This document shows positions 7,694 through 15,877 of a stretch of DNA of 21,590 nucleotides, in pieces (the stretch's first letter is position 1; each line of letters begins with the position of its first letter). The translations under genes were made by a program, and so were the position numbers. The notes beneath the pieces are model-generated. The model searched no databases. It worked only from the letters and a program-made list of their open reading frames with translations, and was not told where the DNA came from. Source of the stretch: Clostridiaceae bacterium. Its GTDB lineage: Bacteria; Bacillota; Clostridia; Oscillospirales; Acutalibacteraceae. Location of the stretch: positions 1-21,590 of the forward strand of contig CAJGCL010000020.1 of NCBI GenBank assembly GCA_904501675.1. Reading direction: 5' to 3'.

Positions 7694-9397
7694 TTATACG
7701 AGCACACGAAGAACCTCTTCAACTGAAGTAGTGCCTTCAATAACTTTATCAATACCCTCTTGACGAAGAGTATGCATACCCTGCTTAACAGCAAGTTCTT
7801 TTATCTCCTGAACGCCTGAGCGTTTGAGAATAAGCTGTTTAATTTCATTTGTAACCTGAAGGAATTCGAAAACACCCTGACGACCCTTATAGCCTGTATT
7901 AGAACATGCCATACAGCCCTTTGGTTCGTAAATTATAGTTTTATCGTCAAGAGTTTTTCCTTCAGGAATAGGGAAATCTTCAAGACTATTACGTATTTCA
8001 CGATATGTGAGCTCAACCGCTTCTTTACAACGTGGGCAAAGCACACGAACAAGACGCTGAGCAAGAACACCAACAAGAGACGATGCTGTAAGGAACGGCT
8101 CAACACCCATTTCATCAAGACGTGTAATAGCCGATGGAGCATCATTTGTATGAAGGGTAGAGAAAACCATATGACCTGTAAGAGCGGATTCAACAGCAAT
8201 CTTCGCAGTTTCACCGTCTCGAATTTCACCGACCATGACAATATCAGGGTCAGCACGGAGAACGGAACGAAGAGCTGCTGCGAATGTCATACCTGCACGA
8301 TTGTTCATCTGCACCTGACAGATACCTGCCATACGGCGCTCAACCGGGTCTTCAAGTGTAATAACGTGTTTTGTAATATCTGAAACTTCTGCAAGAGTTG
8401 CATAAAGAGTTGTAGATTTACCTGAACCGGTAGGACCTGTAACAAGCATAAAGCCATAAGGCATAAATATTGTCTTAGTGAATTTATCAACCTGTGAAGC
8501 CGAAAATTTAATATCTTTAAGTTGAACTGATTTTGCGCCACGTTCAAGAAGACGCATAACGATTTTTTCGCCGTATACAGATGGAAGCACCGCAATACGA
8601 ATATCGAATGTTCTGTCGTCCACCTTAACTGTTGTACGTCCATCCTGAGGAATACGCCTTTCAGCAATATCCATACCGCCAATAACTTTAACACGGGAAG
8701 CAACTGAATTATGTAATTTTATAGGGTTCTGGAGAACCTCATGAAGAACGCCGTCTATACGAAGACGAATTCGCATTGTTTTCTCCATTGGCTCAATATG
8801 TATATCCGATGCACCTGATTTAACTGCATTAGTAATTACCTGGTTAACAAGCTGAACAGCAGGTTTTTCATCTGCGGCAAGTTCTTCAAGTGCAGCAAGC
8901 TCCTCTTCCTGAGTTGCATCTTCATCTTCATAAGTATCGATATTATTAGCATTGTTAACAATGGTATCTATAGCGGCATTAAGTTCGCTTTCCGTGGCAA
9001 TAAGCGGAACAATTTCAAGACCACCGGTACGAACAGAAAGGTTATCTCGCACACCAAGGTCGTTAGGATTGTGCATTACCACAAAAAGTTTCTTTTCATC
9101 CTGATAAAGAGGTAATATTCTTCTCTTGGCAAGAAGCTCAACCGGGATTATGTTTGCAACGGCAAAGTTAATACCTGTTTCTTCAATAGAAACAAACTTA
9201 TAGCCTGTTTTTCTTTCCAATGCGTGAGCCACATCTATTTCTGTACAATAGCCCAAGCTTACAAGTTCAGCAGGAACTTCACCTTTACCATCTTGCATAT
9301 TTAATTGTGCTTCTCTTACTTGCCCCTCGGTAACCTTACCTTCTTGGATAAGAAAGTATTCAACGCTACCCGGAATAATTATGTTCATATCTGCCAA
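7694..9397 (-). CDS. pilB: Type IV pilus extension ATPase PilB
   Basis: Cytoplasmic hexameric ATPase that powers pilus polymerisation through the platform protein PilC. Residues 1-150 resemble the T2SSE/MshEN N-terminal domain. An acidic linker (about 155-177) then leads to the ATPase core. Visible motifs are Walker A GPTGSGKSTT (321-330), Asp box TLEDPVE (347-353), Walker B DIVMVGEIRD with catalytic Glu391, His box TGHMVFSTLHT (408-418), and a zinc-binding tetracysteine (454, 457, 495, 498) that marks PilB/GspE rather than PilT. The length of 567 aa is normal. The start is TTG at 9397: AAAAGGGG lies 9 nt upstream, an in-frame TAA blocks earlier starts, and the nearest ATG (9388) would be too far from that site. 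In the first MshEN half the conserved Arg-Leu before Gly10 is missing, so cyclic di-GMP binding is doubtful. It follows pilO by 44 nt. Confidence 0.96.
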   Translation of the reverse strand: MADMNIIIPGSVEYFLIQEGKVTEGQVREAQLNMQDGKGEVPAELVSLGYCTEIDVAHALERKTGYKFVSIEETGINFAVANIIPVELLAKRRILPLYQDEKKLFVVMHNPNDLGVRDNLSVRTGGLEIVPLIATESELNAAIDTIVNNANNIDTYEDEDATQEEELAALEELAADEKPAVQLVNQVITNAVKSGASDIHIEPMEKTMRIRLRIDGVLHEVLQNPIKLHNSVASRVKVIGGMDIAERRIPQDGRTTVKVDDRTFDIRIAVLPSVYGEKIVMRLLERGAKSVQLKDIKFSASQVDKFTKTIFMPYGFMLVTGPTGSGKSTTLYATLAEVSDITKHVITLEDPVERRMAGICQVQMNNRAGMTFAAALRSVLRADPDIVMVGEIRDGETAKIAVESALTGHMVFSTLHTNDAPSAITRLDEMGVEPFLTASSLVGVLAQRLVRVLCPRCKEAVELTYREIRNSLEDFPIPEGKTLDDKTIIYEPKGCMACSNTGYKGRQGVFEFLQVTNEIKQLILKRSGVQEIKELAVKQGMHTLRQEGIDKVIEGTTSVEEVLRVLV

Positions 9398-9406
9398 TGT
9401 GATTGA

Positions 9407-9414
9407 CCCCTTTT
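9407..9414 (-). promoter_or_regulatory. Ribosome binding site fixing the TTG start of pilB
   Basis: On the minus strand AAAAGGGG lies 9 nt before TTG (9397). An in-frame TAA sits a little further upstream, so no longer reading frame is possible. The first ATG (9388) would leave an 18-nt spacer. Confidence 0.7.
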
Positions 9415-9441
9415 AGATGTTATATTTATTGATTTGCACTT

Positions 9442-10026
9442 TTATTCGGTTGCATCATTTACTGCAGCCTGCACTGCCCCTTCAGAGCCCTCTGCTGAAA
9501 GGAACGAAAGCGACAGACTTGCCTTATATTCCTCATCAGAAACGCGTGTTAATGTAATAGAATCAAATCTGTGAACCTGTTCAAGATTTGAATAATAGTT
9601 CATATAATTGTAAATAGTTTCAAATGAACCTACTACTGACAACTGGAAAACAACCTCATTTGTTTCATTAACTGCAACGGTTTGGGTAATACCTTCAACC
9701 TTTAAACCAAAAAGTCTGCATTTTGCAAGAACTTCTTCTTCAAGAAGATATACATCACCTAATGAATCCGGAAGAATATCTTTACATGCATCAAGTTGTT
9801 GCTCAGCAGCTTCGCTCTTGATTTTAAGCTCCTCCAAAAGAGCAATTTCGCGAACATTCTGCTCGTAAAGAGCACGAGCATCAAGAATCTCTTGCTTGGT
9901 TGTATTAATACCCATAATCATTGTTACTGTCATTGCTGCAATCAGTAAACATACAAATACCATTATACCAATAACAAAGAATGGAGAGCTTGTTATATCT
10001 TTTATTTCTATTTTTTTGCCTTTCAT
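9442..10026 (-). CDS. pilO: Type IV pilus inner-membrane alignment protein PilO-like
   Basis: A 194-aa bitopic protein with a short basic cytoplasmic end, one membrane helix (about 16-38), a coiled coil (about 42-82) containing EILDARALYEQNVREI, then an ILPDSLGDVYLLEEEV segment. The ferredoxin-like end carries the family pattern 'l.v.G.f..i..y...' at VVGSFETIYNYMNYYSNLEQ (131-150). PilO pairs with PilN in the periplasm-side alignment complex that links PilM and the platform to the outer ring. The length is typical. It sits 15 nt after pilN, with a very strong GGAGGGGG site, which fits the conserved pilM-N-O order. The sequence is divergent enough that the call leans partly on topology and context. 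Confidence 0.85.
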   Translation of the reverse strand: MKGKKIEIKDITSSPFFVIGIMVFVCLLIAAMTVTMIMGINTTKQEILDARALYEQNVREIALLEELKIKSEAAEQQLDACKDILPDSLGDVYLLEEEVLAKCRLFGLKVEGITQTVAVNETNEVVFQLSVVGSFETIYNYMNYYSNLEQVHRFDSITLTRVSDEEYKASLSLSFLSAEGSEGAVQAAVNDATE

Positions 10027-10041
10027 AAATGCTCCCCCTCC

Positions 10042-10656
10042 TTATTCTGCGCTGTTTTCTGTTGTTTCAGTAGCCGCTTCTGTAACCGGAGCAGGCGCAA
10101 CTGCGCCACCGCTACAAGTAATAGTAATAGCAAAATCCGCTTTAAGTTCACCGTCAACAAGCTGTGTTGTATAACTGGTACATTGTACGTTACTTACACC
10201 TTTAAGTTCCTTTAATGATTCAAAATACGTTGTAAATGCATCTCTGGAAACTGCTTTACCTGTAATGTTACATATACGCGATACCTTCCAATCAACACAA
10301 TCAAGAGTTGAAATTGAAATACCCGGGCGCGAAGCATTACCAAGTCTTGTAACAAAGTTGTAAAGAGACGGTTCATCTACCTGAATATCTTCAATAAGCT
10401 TAAGTTTATTCTGAAGAGCTGTGTTTATATCTCTATAGTGCTGAAGAGCAGAAACTTTTTGCTCACATTCAGCATTTTTTTCCTGAAGCTCTTTAAGTTT
10501 AGCGTCCGCAACACCCTTACCAATAATGGTAATAAATAATGCGCCGAGCAAAACAAGTAAGAAAACGTTTGCAATTCCTCTTCCCTTTTCGGCTTTCTTT
10601 TTACCAATTATGCGCTTTCTGTTTTTCTCAGGAAGCAAACTAACTCTATATTTCAT
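10042..10656 (-). CDS. pilN: Type IV pilus inner-membrane alignment protein PilN-like
   Basis: A 204-aa bitopic protein. Its cytoplasmic N-terminus contains YRVSLLPEKNRKR, the equivalent of the 'INLLP' peptide with which PilN docks onto PilM. One membrane helix (about 28-47) follows, then a coiled coil (about 50-95) and a ferredoxin-like domain (about 100-182) with the PilN-like ITGKAVSRDAFTTYFESLKE segment. The last 20 residues are a low-complexity Ala/Thr/Glu/Pro tail. The ATG is 2 nt past the pilM stop, with GGAGG 10 nt upstream inside pilM, so translation is probably coupled. The position between pilM and pilO supports the assignment. Confidence 0.9.
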   Translation of the reverse strand: MKYRVSLLPEKNRKRIIGKKKAEKGRGIANVFLLVLLGALFITIIGKGVADAKLKELQEKNAECEQKVSALQHYRDINTALQNKLKLIEDIQVDEPSLYNFVTRLGNASRPGISISTLDCVDWKVSRICNITGKAVSRDAFTTYFESLKELKGVSNVQCTSYTTQLVDGELKADFAITITCSGGAVAPAPVTEAATETTENSAE

Positions 10657-10658
10657 TG

Positions 10659-11633
10659 TTATTGTGCCTCCAATCCTATTTTAGCAAGACTAATACAGCC
10701 CGCATAATCTTTTGGTGAAAAACTACCGCTTGCGTAATTATCATAGAAAGAGGGTATGCTAAGCGGAACATAACATTTTTCCGCAATAGACTGAGCAAGC
10801 TGTTCCTCAAGTTTTGATGCTGTATTGAATAATACAGCTTCTAGAACAATATTTGTCTGCATCTGGAAATAGTTAATTGACGAAATAAGCTCTGATTGAA
10901 GAAACTCTGCAATTGTCTCATATTCTATAGAAGTAACTTCTTCAGGGGAACTGAAAGCTTTCTTCACCTCGATTATAGCACGGTCAGGGATATTGATTGA
11001 ACGAACCATCTTAATCTCTTTATCTACAACTGCAACAAAATTGAGCACGTCATCAGTAAGCGAAAAATATGCAAAAGCAGAATTGTCAGAAGCTTCGTCT
11101 ATAGCCACTCGGCACCACGCAAGGAACGAGCTATCTATATCAACAACTTCAAACTTACCCCCTTCAAAATTTTGAATAATATTATGAAGCATTGTATTTC
11201 TTGCTCCAACAAGAATCATATTAAGAGCAGGTTGGTCATCATCATCTGTAGTTTCATCTACAACAACGAAATCAAGACCTAATTCGTTTACAGGAACAGG
11301 AATAAAGTCCTGTGCCTGCATTGTAACAACGCTCCTTAATTTATCCTGAGGAACTTTTGGGAAAGTTGCATATCGCATAATTACATTTTCGTTGTTGACA
11401 CCAATAACTATAGGTGAATCCTTCTTCATTTTCCCTAAGTCAAATAGATCATTAAGGGCTGCACCGAAAAGAGGGCTGTCGGTAACAATACCTTCTCCTA
11501 TAATACCCTCTTTAAGCTTAACACTTGCTGAGCCTGTAACACTAACTTTACCATCCGCAGATTTTGTAAGCTCAACGGCTTTGATTTCAAATGAATTATA
11601 CTCAATGCCGATAGCACTGCATGCTTTTGCCAT
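10659..11633 (-). CDS. pilM: Type IV pilus assembly protein PilM (actin-like), degenerate nucleotide site
   Basis: A cytoplasmic actin-fold protein of 324 aa that binds the N-terminal tail of PilN and ties the alignment complex to the motors. Family segments visible are AIGIEYNSFEIKAVEL (7-22), an IVTDSPLFGAALNDLF stretch near 49-64, the FPKVPQDKLRSVVTMQAQDFIP motif around 91-112 (typical 'E...yIP' region, here Gln/Asp), and VDIDSSFLAWCR (164-175). The usual second phosphate motif (DIG) reads AYFSLTDD (188-195), and the late Gly-Gly adenosine motif is absent (NTASKLEEQLAQ). Nucleotide binding may therefore be weak or lost. The ATG has GGGAGA about 10 nt upstream. It lies 73 nt after pilC and 2 nt before pilN. 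Confidence 0.9.
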   Translation of the reverse strand: MAKACSAIGIEYNSFEIKAVELTKSADGKVSVTGSASVKLKEGIIGEGIVTDSPLFGAALNDLFDLGKMKKDSPIVIGVNNENVIMRYATFPKVPQDKLRSVVTMQAQDFIPVPVNELGLDFVVVDETTDDDDQPALNMILVGARNTMLHNIIQNFEGGKFEVVDIDSSFLAWCRVAIDEASDNSAFAYFSLTDDVLNFVAVVDKEIKMVRSINIPDRAIIEVKKAFSSPEEVTSIEYETIAEFLQSELISSINYFQMQTNIVLEAVLFNTASKLEEQLAQSIAEKCYVPLSIPSFYDNYASGSFSPKDYAGCISLAKIGLEAQ

Positions 11634-11706
11634 TTTATATCATTCTCCCTTGCAAAAGAATATGTTTTTGTTTTTTGGAGTTGTATGAATTTTTCGTCTC
11701 CACGTC

Positions 11707-12903
11707 TTAACCCTGATAAGATGTAGTTGCCTGAAAAACAGGAAGATAAAGTGCAATAATAAGGAAACCAACAACAGAACCCAAAAGAACAAGCATAATA
11801 GGTTCAAGCACGGCACCTAAGTTTTTTGCGAGAGCATCAACGTCTTCCTCGTAGAATTCAGCAACCTTGTCAAGCATGACTGGAAGTGAACCTGCTTCTT
11901 CACCGATTGCTATCATACTGATAACCATTGGCGGGAATATCTGTGGCGCATCTAATGCCTCATGAATCGTTTTACCGTTTTCAACATCTTCGATTGCTTT
12001 TACAACTGCATTCTCTACAAGTTTGGATCCTGAAGTCGGACCTGCAGTTTCAAGAGCTTTAACTGCTGTAACACCACCGGCAACAAGTGTTGCAAAAATA
12101 CGGCAGAAACGAGCAAATATTGTTTTGGAAATAAGCTCACCAACAACAGGAGCCTTCATTTTATGGCTTTCCCAAAAATGTTGTATTGGCGGGGACTTAA
12201 TTACCTGAATAACGAGGAATATTGCAATACCTATAACTGGGAATACAATAAACCATTTTTCTCTCATAAGTTCAGATAATGCATAAATCAAAAGTGTAAT
12301 TGGGTTCAGATCGCCAGCACCCTCAGTCATACCCTGGAAGGTAGGAACCATAAAAATAAGCATAAAAATAACGATAATAATCGCTAGACCACCAACCATT
12401 TTGGGGTACTGAGTAGCACTCTTGATGGCATCTTTAAGCTGTTTATCTTTATGAAGCTGGTTGGACATAGCAAGCAAGGTTTTATCAAGCATACCACCCA
12501 TTTCACCGGCAGCAACCATTGAACAAAACAAATCTGAAAAAACAGGTTTTTGCGCGCTGAATGCATCTGAAAGTGGTGAACCGCCCTCAACATCTGACGC
12601 TACCTCTTTGATGGCGTTAGCAAGAGTAGGGTTAGTTGTTTGCGCAACGAGAGTATTCATTGCCTGGGTAACAGGAATACCTGCACCAATCATAGCAGCA
12701 AGCTGACGAGAAAACAAAGACATATCTGCAAGAGAAACCTTCTTGCCGCCTTTTCTTTTTTTTCTGGCAGCATCTTCTTTAAGAGCTGTAACAACAACAC
12801 CTGCTTCACGTAATTTTTCATACGCTTCCGATGTAGAGTTAGCAACAACCTTACCTGTTATAGATTCACCCTGTCTATTCAGGGCTTCATATGTGAAATC
12901 CAA
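11707..12903 (-). CDS. pilC: Type IV pilus inner-membrane platform protein PilC
   Basis: Polytopic membrane protein of 398 aa on which PilB and PilT act to add or remove pilins. The N-terminus FTYEALNRQGESITGKVVA is the standard PilC/GspF opening. Two T2SSF domains follow (about 65-188 and 265-390), each with the conserved FSRQLAAMIGAGIPVTQAM or FARFCRIFATLVAGGVTAVKAL pattern, with membrane helices near 170-188, 217-235 and 367-390. The GEEAGSLPVMLDKVAEFYEEDVD segment (334-356) is a family signature. The start is TTG at 12903. AAGGGGG lies 10 nt upstream, an in-frame TAA sits between, and the next Met is residue 61, which would remove the conserved N-terminus. The gap to pilT is 104 nt with no convincing terminator. 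Confidence 0.95.
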   Translation of the reverse strand: MDFTYEALNRQGESITGKVVANSTSEAYEKLREAGVVVTALKEDAARKKRKGGKKVSLADMSLFSRQLAAMIGAGIPVTQAMNTLVAQTTNPTLANAIKEVASDVEGGSPLSDAFSAQKPVFSDLFCSMVAAGEMGGMLDKTLLAMSNQLHKDKQLKDAIKSATQYPKMVGGLAIIIVIFMLIFMVPTFQGMTEGAGDLNPITLLIYALSELMREKWFIVFPVIGIAIFLVIQVIKSPPIQHFWESHKMKAPVVGELISKTIFARFCRIFATLVAGGVTAVKALETAGPTSGSKLVENAVVKAIEDVENGKTIHEALDAPQIFPPMVISMIAIGEEAGSLPVMLDKVAEFYEEDVDALAKNLGAVLEPIMLVLLGSVVGFLIIALYLPVFQATTSYQG

Positions 12904-12913
12904 AAGTAGTTAT

Positions 12914-12920
12914 CCCCCTT
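12914..12920 (-). promoter_or_regulatory. Ribosome binding site fixing the TTG start of pilC
   Basis: AAGGGGG on the minus strand stands 10 nt before TTG at 12903. The TAA directly after it closes the frame upstream, so TTG is the only start that retains the conserved PilC N-terminus. Confidence 0.75.
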
Positions 12921-13007
12921 CTTGAGACATATATGGTAGATATAGCAATTTTTACTTTTCACACTATATATAATATGTATAGCAAAAACTGCTTCTAGAG
13001 GATTAAA

Positions 13008-14096
13008 TTAATACATTTGCATCTGACGAAGAATCTCTGCTCTTTCAACACAGTTTTCAAGAACTGATTCTCGTGAGATTTTCTGCTCTCTGAGAAGTTT
13101 CAAAAGAGCCTGGTCCATTGTTTGCATCCCTTCCTTTTGAGCGGTCTGCATTGTGGAATATATCTGATGATCTTTACCCTCACGAATCATGTTACGAATA
13201 GCAGGTGTATCAACCATGTATTCAACCGCTGATACTCGACCACCGCCAAGACGCGGGAGAAGTTGCTGAGAAATAACCGCACGAAGTGTATTTGAAAGCT
13301 GACTTCGAACCTGATTCTGTTGTTCACTTGGGAAAGAGTCTATGATACGAGCAATTGTAAGCGGAGCCGTCTGAGTATGAAGTGTAGAAAGCACTAAGTG
13401 GCCTGTTTCAGCCGCTGTAAGAGCAATACTGATACTTTCGGCGTCACGCATCTCACCAATCATAATAACATCAGGGTCATGACGAAGAACAGTTCTTAAT
13501 GCATTATTAAAGCTGAGTGTATCTCCGCCAAGTTCACGTTGCCTAATGATTGAACGTTTGTGAGAATGAAGGAACTCTATAGGGTCTTCAATGGTAACCA
13601 TATTGTACTCAAAGTTAGCATTCATATGGTTCATCATAGCTGCAAGCGTTGTTGATTTACCTGAACCGGTAGGGCCGGTAACAAGAATAAGTCCGCGAGG
13701 AAGAGTACAAAGTCTGCGAACGTCTGCTGGAAGACCTAACTTATCAAGTGTAGGAATCTCAAATGGAATAGCCCTGAATACCGCAGCAAGTGTGCCTCTT
13801 TGAACAATCACATTACCTCTGAAACGAGCACACTGCGGAACCGAGTACGAAAGGTCTAACTCAAGATTTTCTTTAAGGTCGTTCTTGTTTTTATCGGACA
13901 TTATCTGCATAAGCATATTTTCGACATCAGCCGGTTTCATAGGGGGAAAATCCTGTTTAACGATGTCGCCGTCGATACGAATACAAGGTGGCATACCTAC
14001 GACTATGTGAAGGTCAGAGCCTTTCTTTTCAACCGTAAGCCTGAGCAACTGTTCAAGCGTTATGGGATATATGCTAGGTTGGTTAATAAATTCCAT
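13008..14096 (-). CDS. pilT: Type IV pilus retraction ATPase PilT
   Basis: Cytoplasmic hexameric ATPase that depolymerises the pilus and drives twitching, with 362 aa as usual. Motifs are Walker A GPTGSGKSTT (141-150), Asp box TIEDPIEFLH (168-177), Walker B DVIMIGEMRD (209-218), His box TGHLVLSTLHT (231-241) and the PilT-specific AIRNMIRE (299-306) needed for retraction in studied PilT proteins. The zinc tetracysteine of PilB is absent. The ATG has GGAG 9 nt upstream, and the gene begins 22 nt after the LysM/secretin-N gene. Presence of a true retraction motor implies dynamic pili (twitching, surface adhesion or DNA uptake) rather than a pure secretion system. Confidence 0.96.
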   Translation of the reverse strand: MEFINQPSIYPITLEQLLRLTVEKKGSDLHIVVGMPPCIRIDGDIVKQDFPPMKPADVENMLMQIMSDKNKNDLKENLELDLSYSVPQCARFRGNVIVQRGTLAAVFRAIPFEIPTLDKLGLPADVRRLCTLPRGLILVTGPTGSGKSTTLAAMMNHMNANFEYNMVTIEDPIEFLHSHKRSIIRQRELGGDTLSFNNALRTVLRHDPDVIMIGEMRDAESISIALTAAETGHLVLSTLHTQTAPLTIARIIDSFPSEQQNQVRSQLSNTLRAVISQQLLPRLGGGRVSAVEYMVDTPAIRNMIREGKDHQIYSTMQTAQKEGMQTMDQALLKLLREQKISRESVLENCVERAEILRQMQMY

Positions 14097-14118
14097 TTAA
14101 ATCAACTCCATGGAAAAT

Positions 14119-15813
14119 TTAGATTCTTGACCACATATCAATGATAAGATCAATATTTTCAGGAGATTCAAGTACATAGAGAATATACTTAACACCATCA
14201 TCTGATGGATCGAGATCACCTGAAATTTCAAATGATGTAACAGAGATTGAAGGATTGTTAATAAGCTTGATAACAAGTTCTTCCTTAGCTGCAAGAATTG
14301 AAAGTTCTGTTGGATCTGTAATTGTTGCAATCGGGTAATACATATCACCTAAATTGTTATCAAGAGAAGAAATAACCTCTTTAACCTCTTCAACTTTATT
14401 TGTTGGACAGTAAACCATGATTGACTTTGTAAGCTGAGGATACGAACCGAAATAGAACTCAACATTATCAATATCAACAAAGCCTATCTTGCTCTGAAGT
14501 TCAGAAGCAACGATGTTCTTAAGTTCATAAACAAAGAATGTTCTGTCTGTATTGTTATCTGCTGTATCGTTTTCTTTAATTCTTTCAACAGCAGCTTCAA
14601 CTTCTTCGGTTACACCCTGAATCCAAATTCGCTTTTCATAGAGGTCAAGACCAAGAACTTTAACATCATAACCAAATGTGCTGATAATTGACTGTGCTGC
14701 TTCTTTATTAATATATGCAAGATCAATTCTTACAAGTGAGGTTTCACCATCAGAAATAACGACATCACTTGTTGTTCCGTCTGTTGAACCATCTGTTGAG
14801 CCATCTATTGAACCATCTGTTGAACCATCTGTTGAACCGCCTGAGGACTGCTGCGCATCAGGATCATAGTAGTCAACCAATCTCTTTATGTTCATAATGT
14901 CATTATATGCATCACCTGTTGCATAAACATAGAGAATCATTGGATGAGCGGCCATTGTTATACCGGTATGAAGGCCGAGCGAGCCAAGCAAACCACTGAA
15001 TTCGGAAGCTGTAATATGCTCAAGTTCAATAGCTGTAAGGCTTGAACTGATGCTAGCGCTACCTACTGTAATATTCTTTTTGTTATCAAGAGTTTCAATA
15101 AGCTCAGCCATTTTTGCAAGTTGCATTGGATAACCGCTTACCCAAAACTCACGAAGATTGATATCCACTTTTACTATCTGCACGCTGATACCAAGCGTTG
15201 AAAGCTGAGAGGTAAGTGTATCTGTAGAAATGTACTGAAGAGAAAACTTGGTAAGAGCCTTACTATCAATAAAATTCGAGTTGAGAACATCTGCTGTACC
15301 AACATAGATAAGGTTATCATTCTTTATGTAAGTCATATCAACCATACGAAGCACATAATCGATAGCTGTAAGAGGAGTAACGTTATCTAATGCTATTGCA
15401 GGCACAGATGTTGATGCGCCTTTAAATATCATTTTGTAACCAGTATGTGCAAGTATTGTTTCAAGAACGCCTATAAGGTCTGATCCACCTTCAAAGTCAA
15501 TTGAAATTGAACTTGAAGAGCCATAAACTGTTGTGGAATCATCTTCAACAGAAGCTGCCCCGGGAATAAGGAGCTTTTGACCTGTATAAAGTTTTGAAGA
15601 AGCTGAGATGCCGTTATTATCAACGATACTCGCTACTGTTACACCGTGAGCTGCAGCGATAGAAGCAAGTGTATCGCCATCGGCAACAGTGTAGGTACCC
15701 ATGATGTCATCTGATGAACCTGATGCTGCAAGTGGTAAAACCATGCTTGTGAGCAACACGAACACGAGGGCAAAAATGCCTATTGACCTCATTCTGCTGT
15801 TTTTTGTTTTCAT
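14119..15813 (-). CDS. Exported LysM protein with secretin N-domain-like repeats, no secretin barrel
   Basis: A 564-aa exported protein whose signal peptide has a basic start and the hydrophobic run IGIFALVFVLLTSMVLPLAA (11-30). It carries a LysM domain, YTVADGDTLASIAAAHGVTV to LLIPG (41-85), expected to bind peptidoglycan. Residues 101-176 match the STN/N0 pattern of PilQ-type secretins (SISIDFEGGSDLIGVLETIL, then an ALDNVTPLTAIDYVL segment). Four segments then follow the secretin_N/NolW pattern of 'f.l.y..a..l...l' and a terminal 'li..lD': about 186-244, 259-316, 359-415 and 424-486. An STDG repeat linker (325-347) separates the second and third. The last 75 residues are short and do not contain a secretin beta-barrel. 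The ATG has AGGGGG 8 nt upstream. It follows the PilP-like gene by 64 nt and precedes pilT. I infer a PilQ-derived wall ring; the domain calls are by eye. Confidence 0.8.
   Translation of the reverse strand: MKTKNSRMRSIGIFALVFVLLTSMVLPLAASGSSDDIMGTYTVADGDTLASIAAAHGVTVASIVDNNGISASSKLYTGQKLLIPGAASVEDDSTTVYGSSSSISIDFEGGSDLIGVLETILAHTGYKMIFKGASTSVPAIALDNVTPLTAIDYVLRMVDMTYIKNDNLIYVGTADVLNSNFIDSKALTKFSLQYISTDTLTSQLSTLGISVQIVKVDINLREFWVSGYPMQLAKMAELIETLDNKKNITVGSASISSSLTAIELEHITASEFSGLLGSLGLHTGITMAAHPMILYVYATGDAYNDIMNIKRLVDYYDPDAQQSSGGSTDGSTDGSIDGSTDGSTDGTTSDVVISDGETSLVRIDLAYINKEAAQSIISTFGYDVKVLGLDLYEKRIWIQGVTEEVEAAVERIKENDTADNNTDRTFFVYELKNIVASELQSKIGFVDIDNVEFYFGSYPQLTKSIMVYCPTNKVEEVKEVISSLDNNLGDMYYPIATITDPTELSILAAKEELVIKLINNPSISVTSFEISGDLDPSDDGVKYILYVLESPENIDLIIDMWSRI
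14783..14842 (-). repeat. Five 12-bp tandem units encoding an STDG linker
   Basis: Five consecutive 12-bp units (plus strand consensus GTTGAACCATCT, with single or double substitutions in three of them) encode Ser-Thr/Ile-Asp-Gly repeats between the second and third secretin-N-like segments of the LysM protein. The near identity of units at DNA level suggests recent slippage, so linker length may differ among strains. Confidence 0.85.
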
Positions 15814-15877
15814 TGGAAAATCCCCCTAAAATTATGTATGATACATAAATTATCAACTTAATTAATTTGCAACAAAA

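Noticed and set aside
8305..8703. 132-codon minus-strand open frame
   Set aside because: Out of frame within the ATPase core of pilB, where the Walker motifs show which frame is real; Leu/Cys-rich shadow.
12904..13007. Possible internal promoter or terminator in the 104-bp pilT-pilC gap
   Set aside because: TATA-rich stretches exist but no -35 element at 16-18 bp, and only a 4-bp stem. Nothing convincing besides the pilC ribosome binding site.
14097..14348. 83-codon minus-strand open frame reaching the pilT start
   Set aside because: It overlaps the end of the LysM/secretin-N gene in another frame, is made of Leu/Gln/Ile runs, and has no start signal. It is not an upstream extension of pilT because its stop lies at 14097, just before the pilT ATG.
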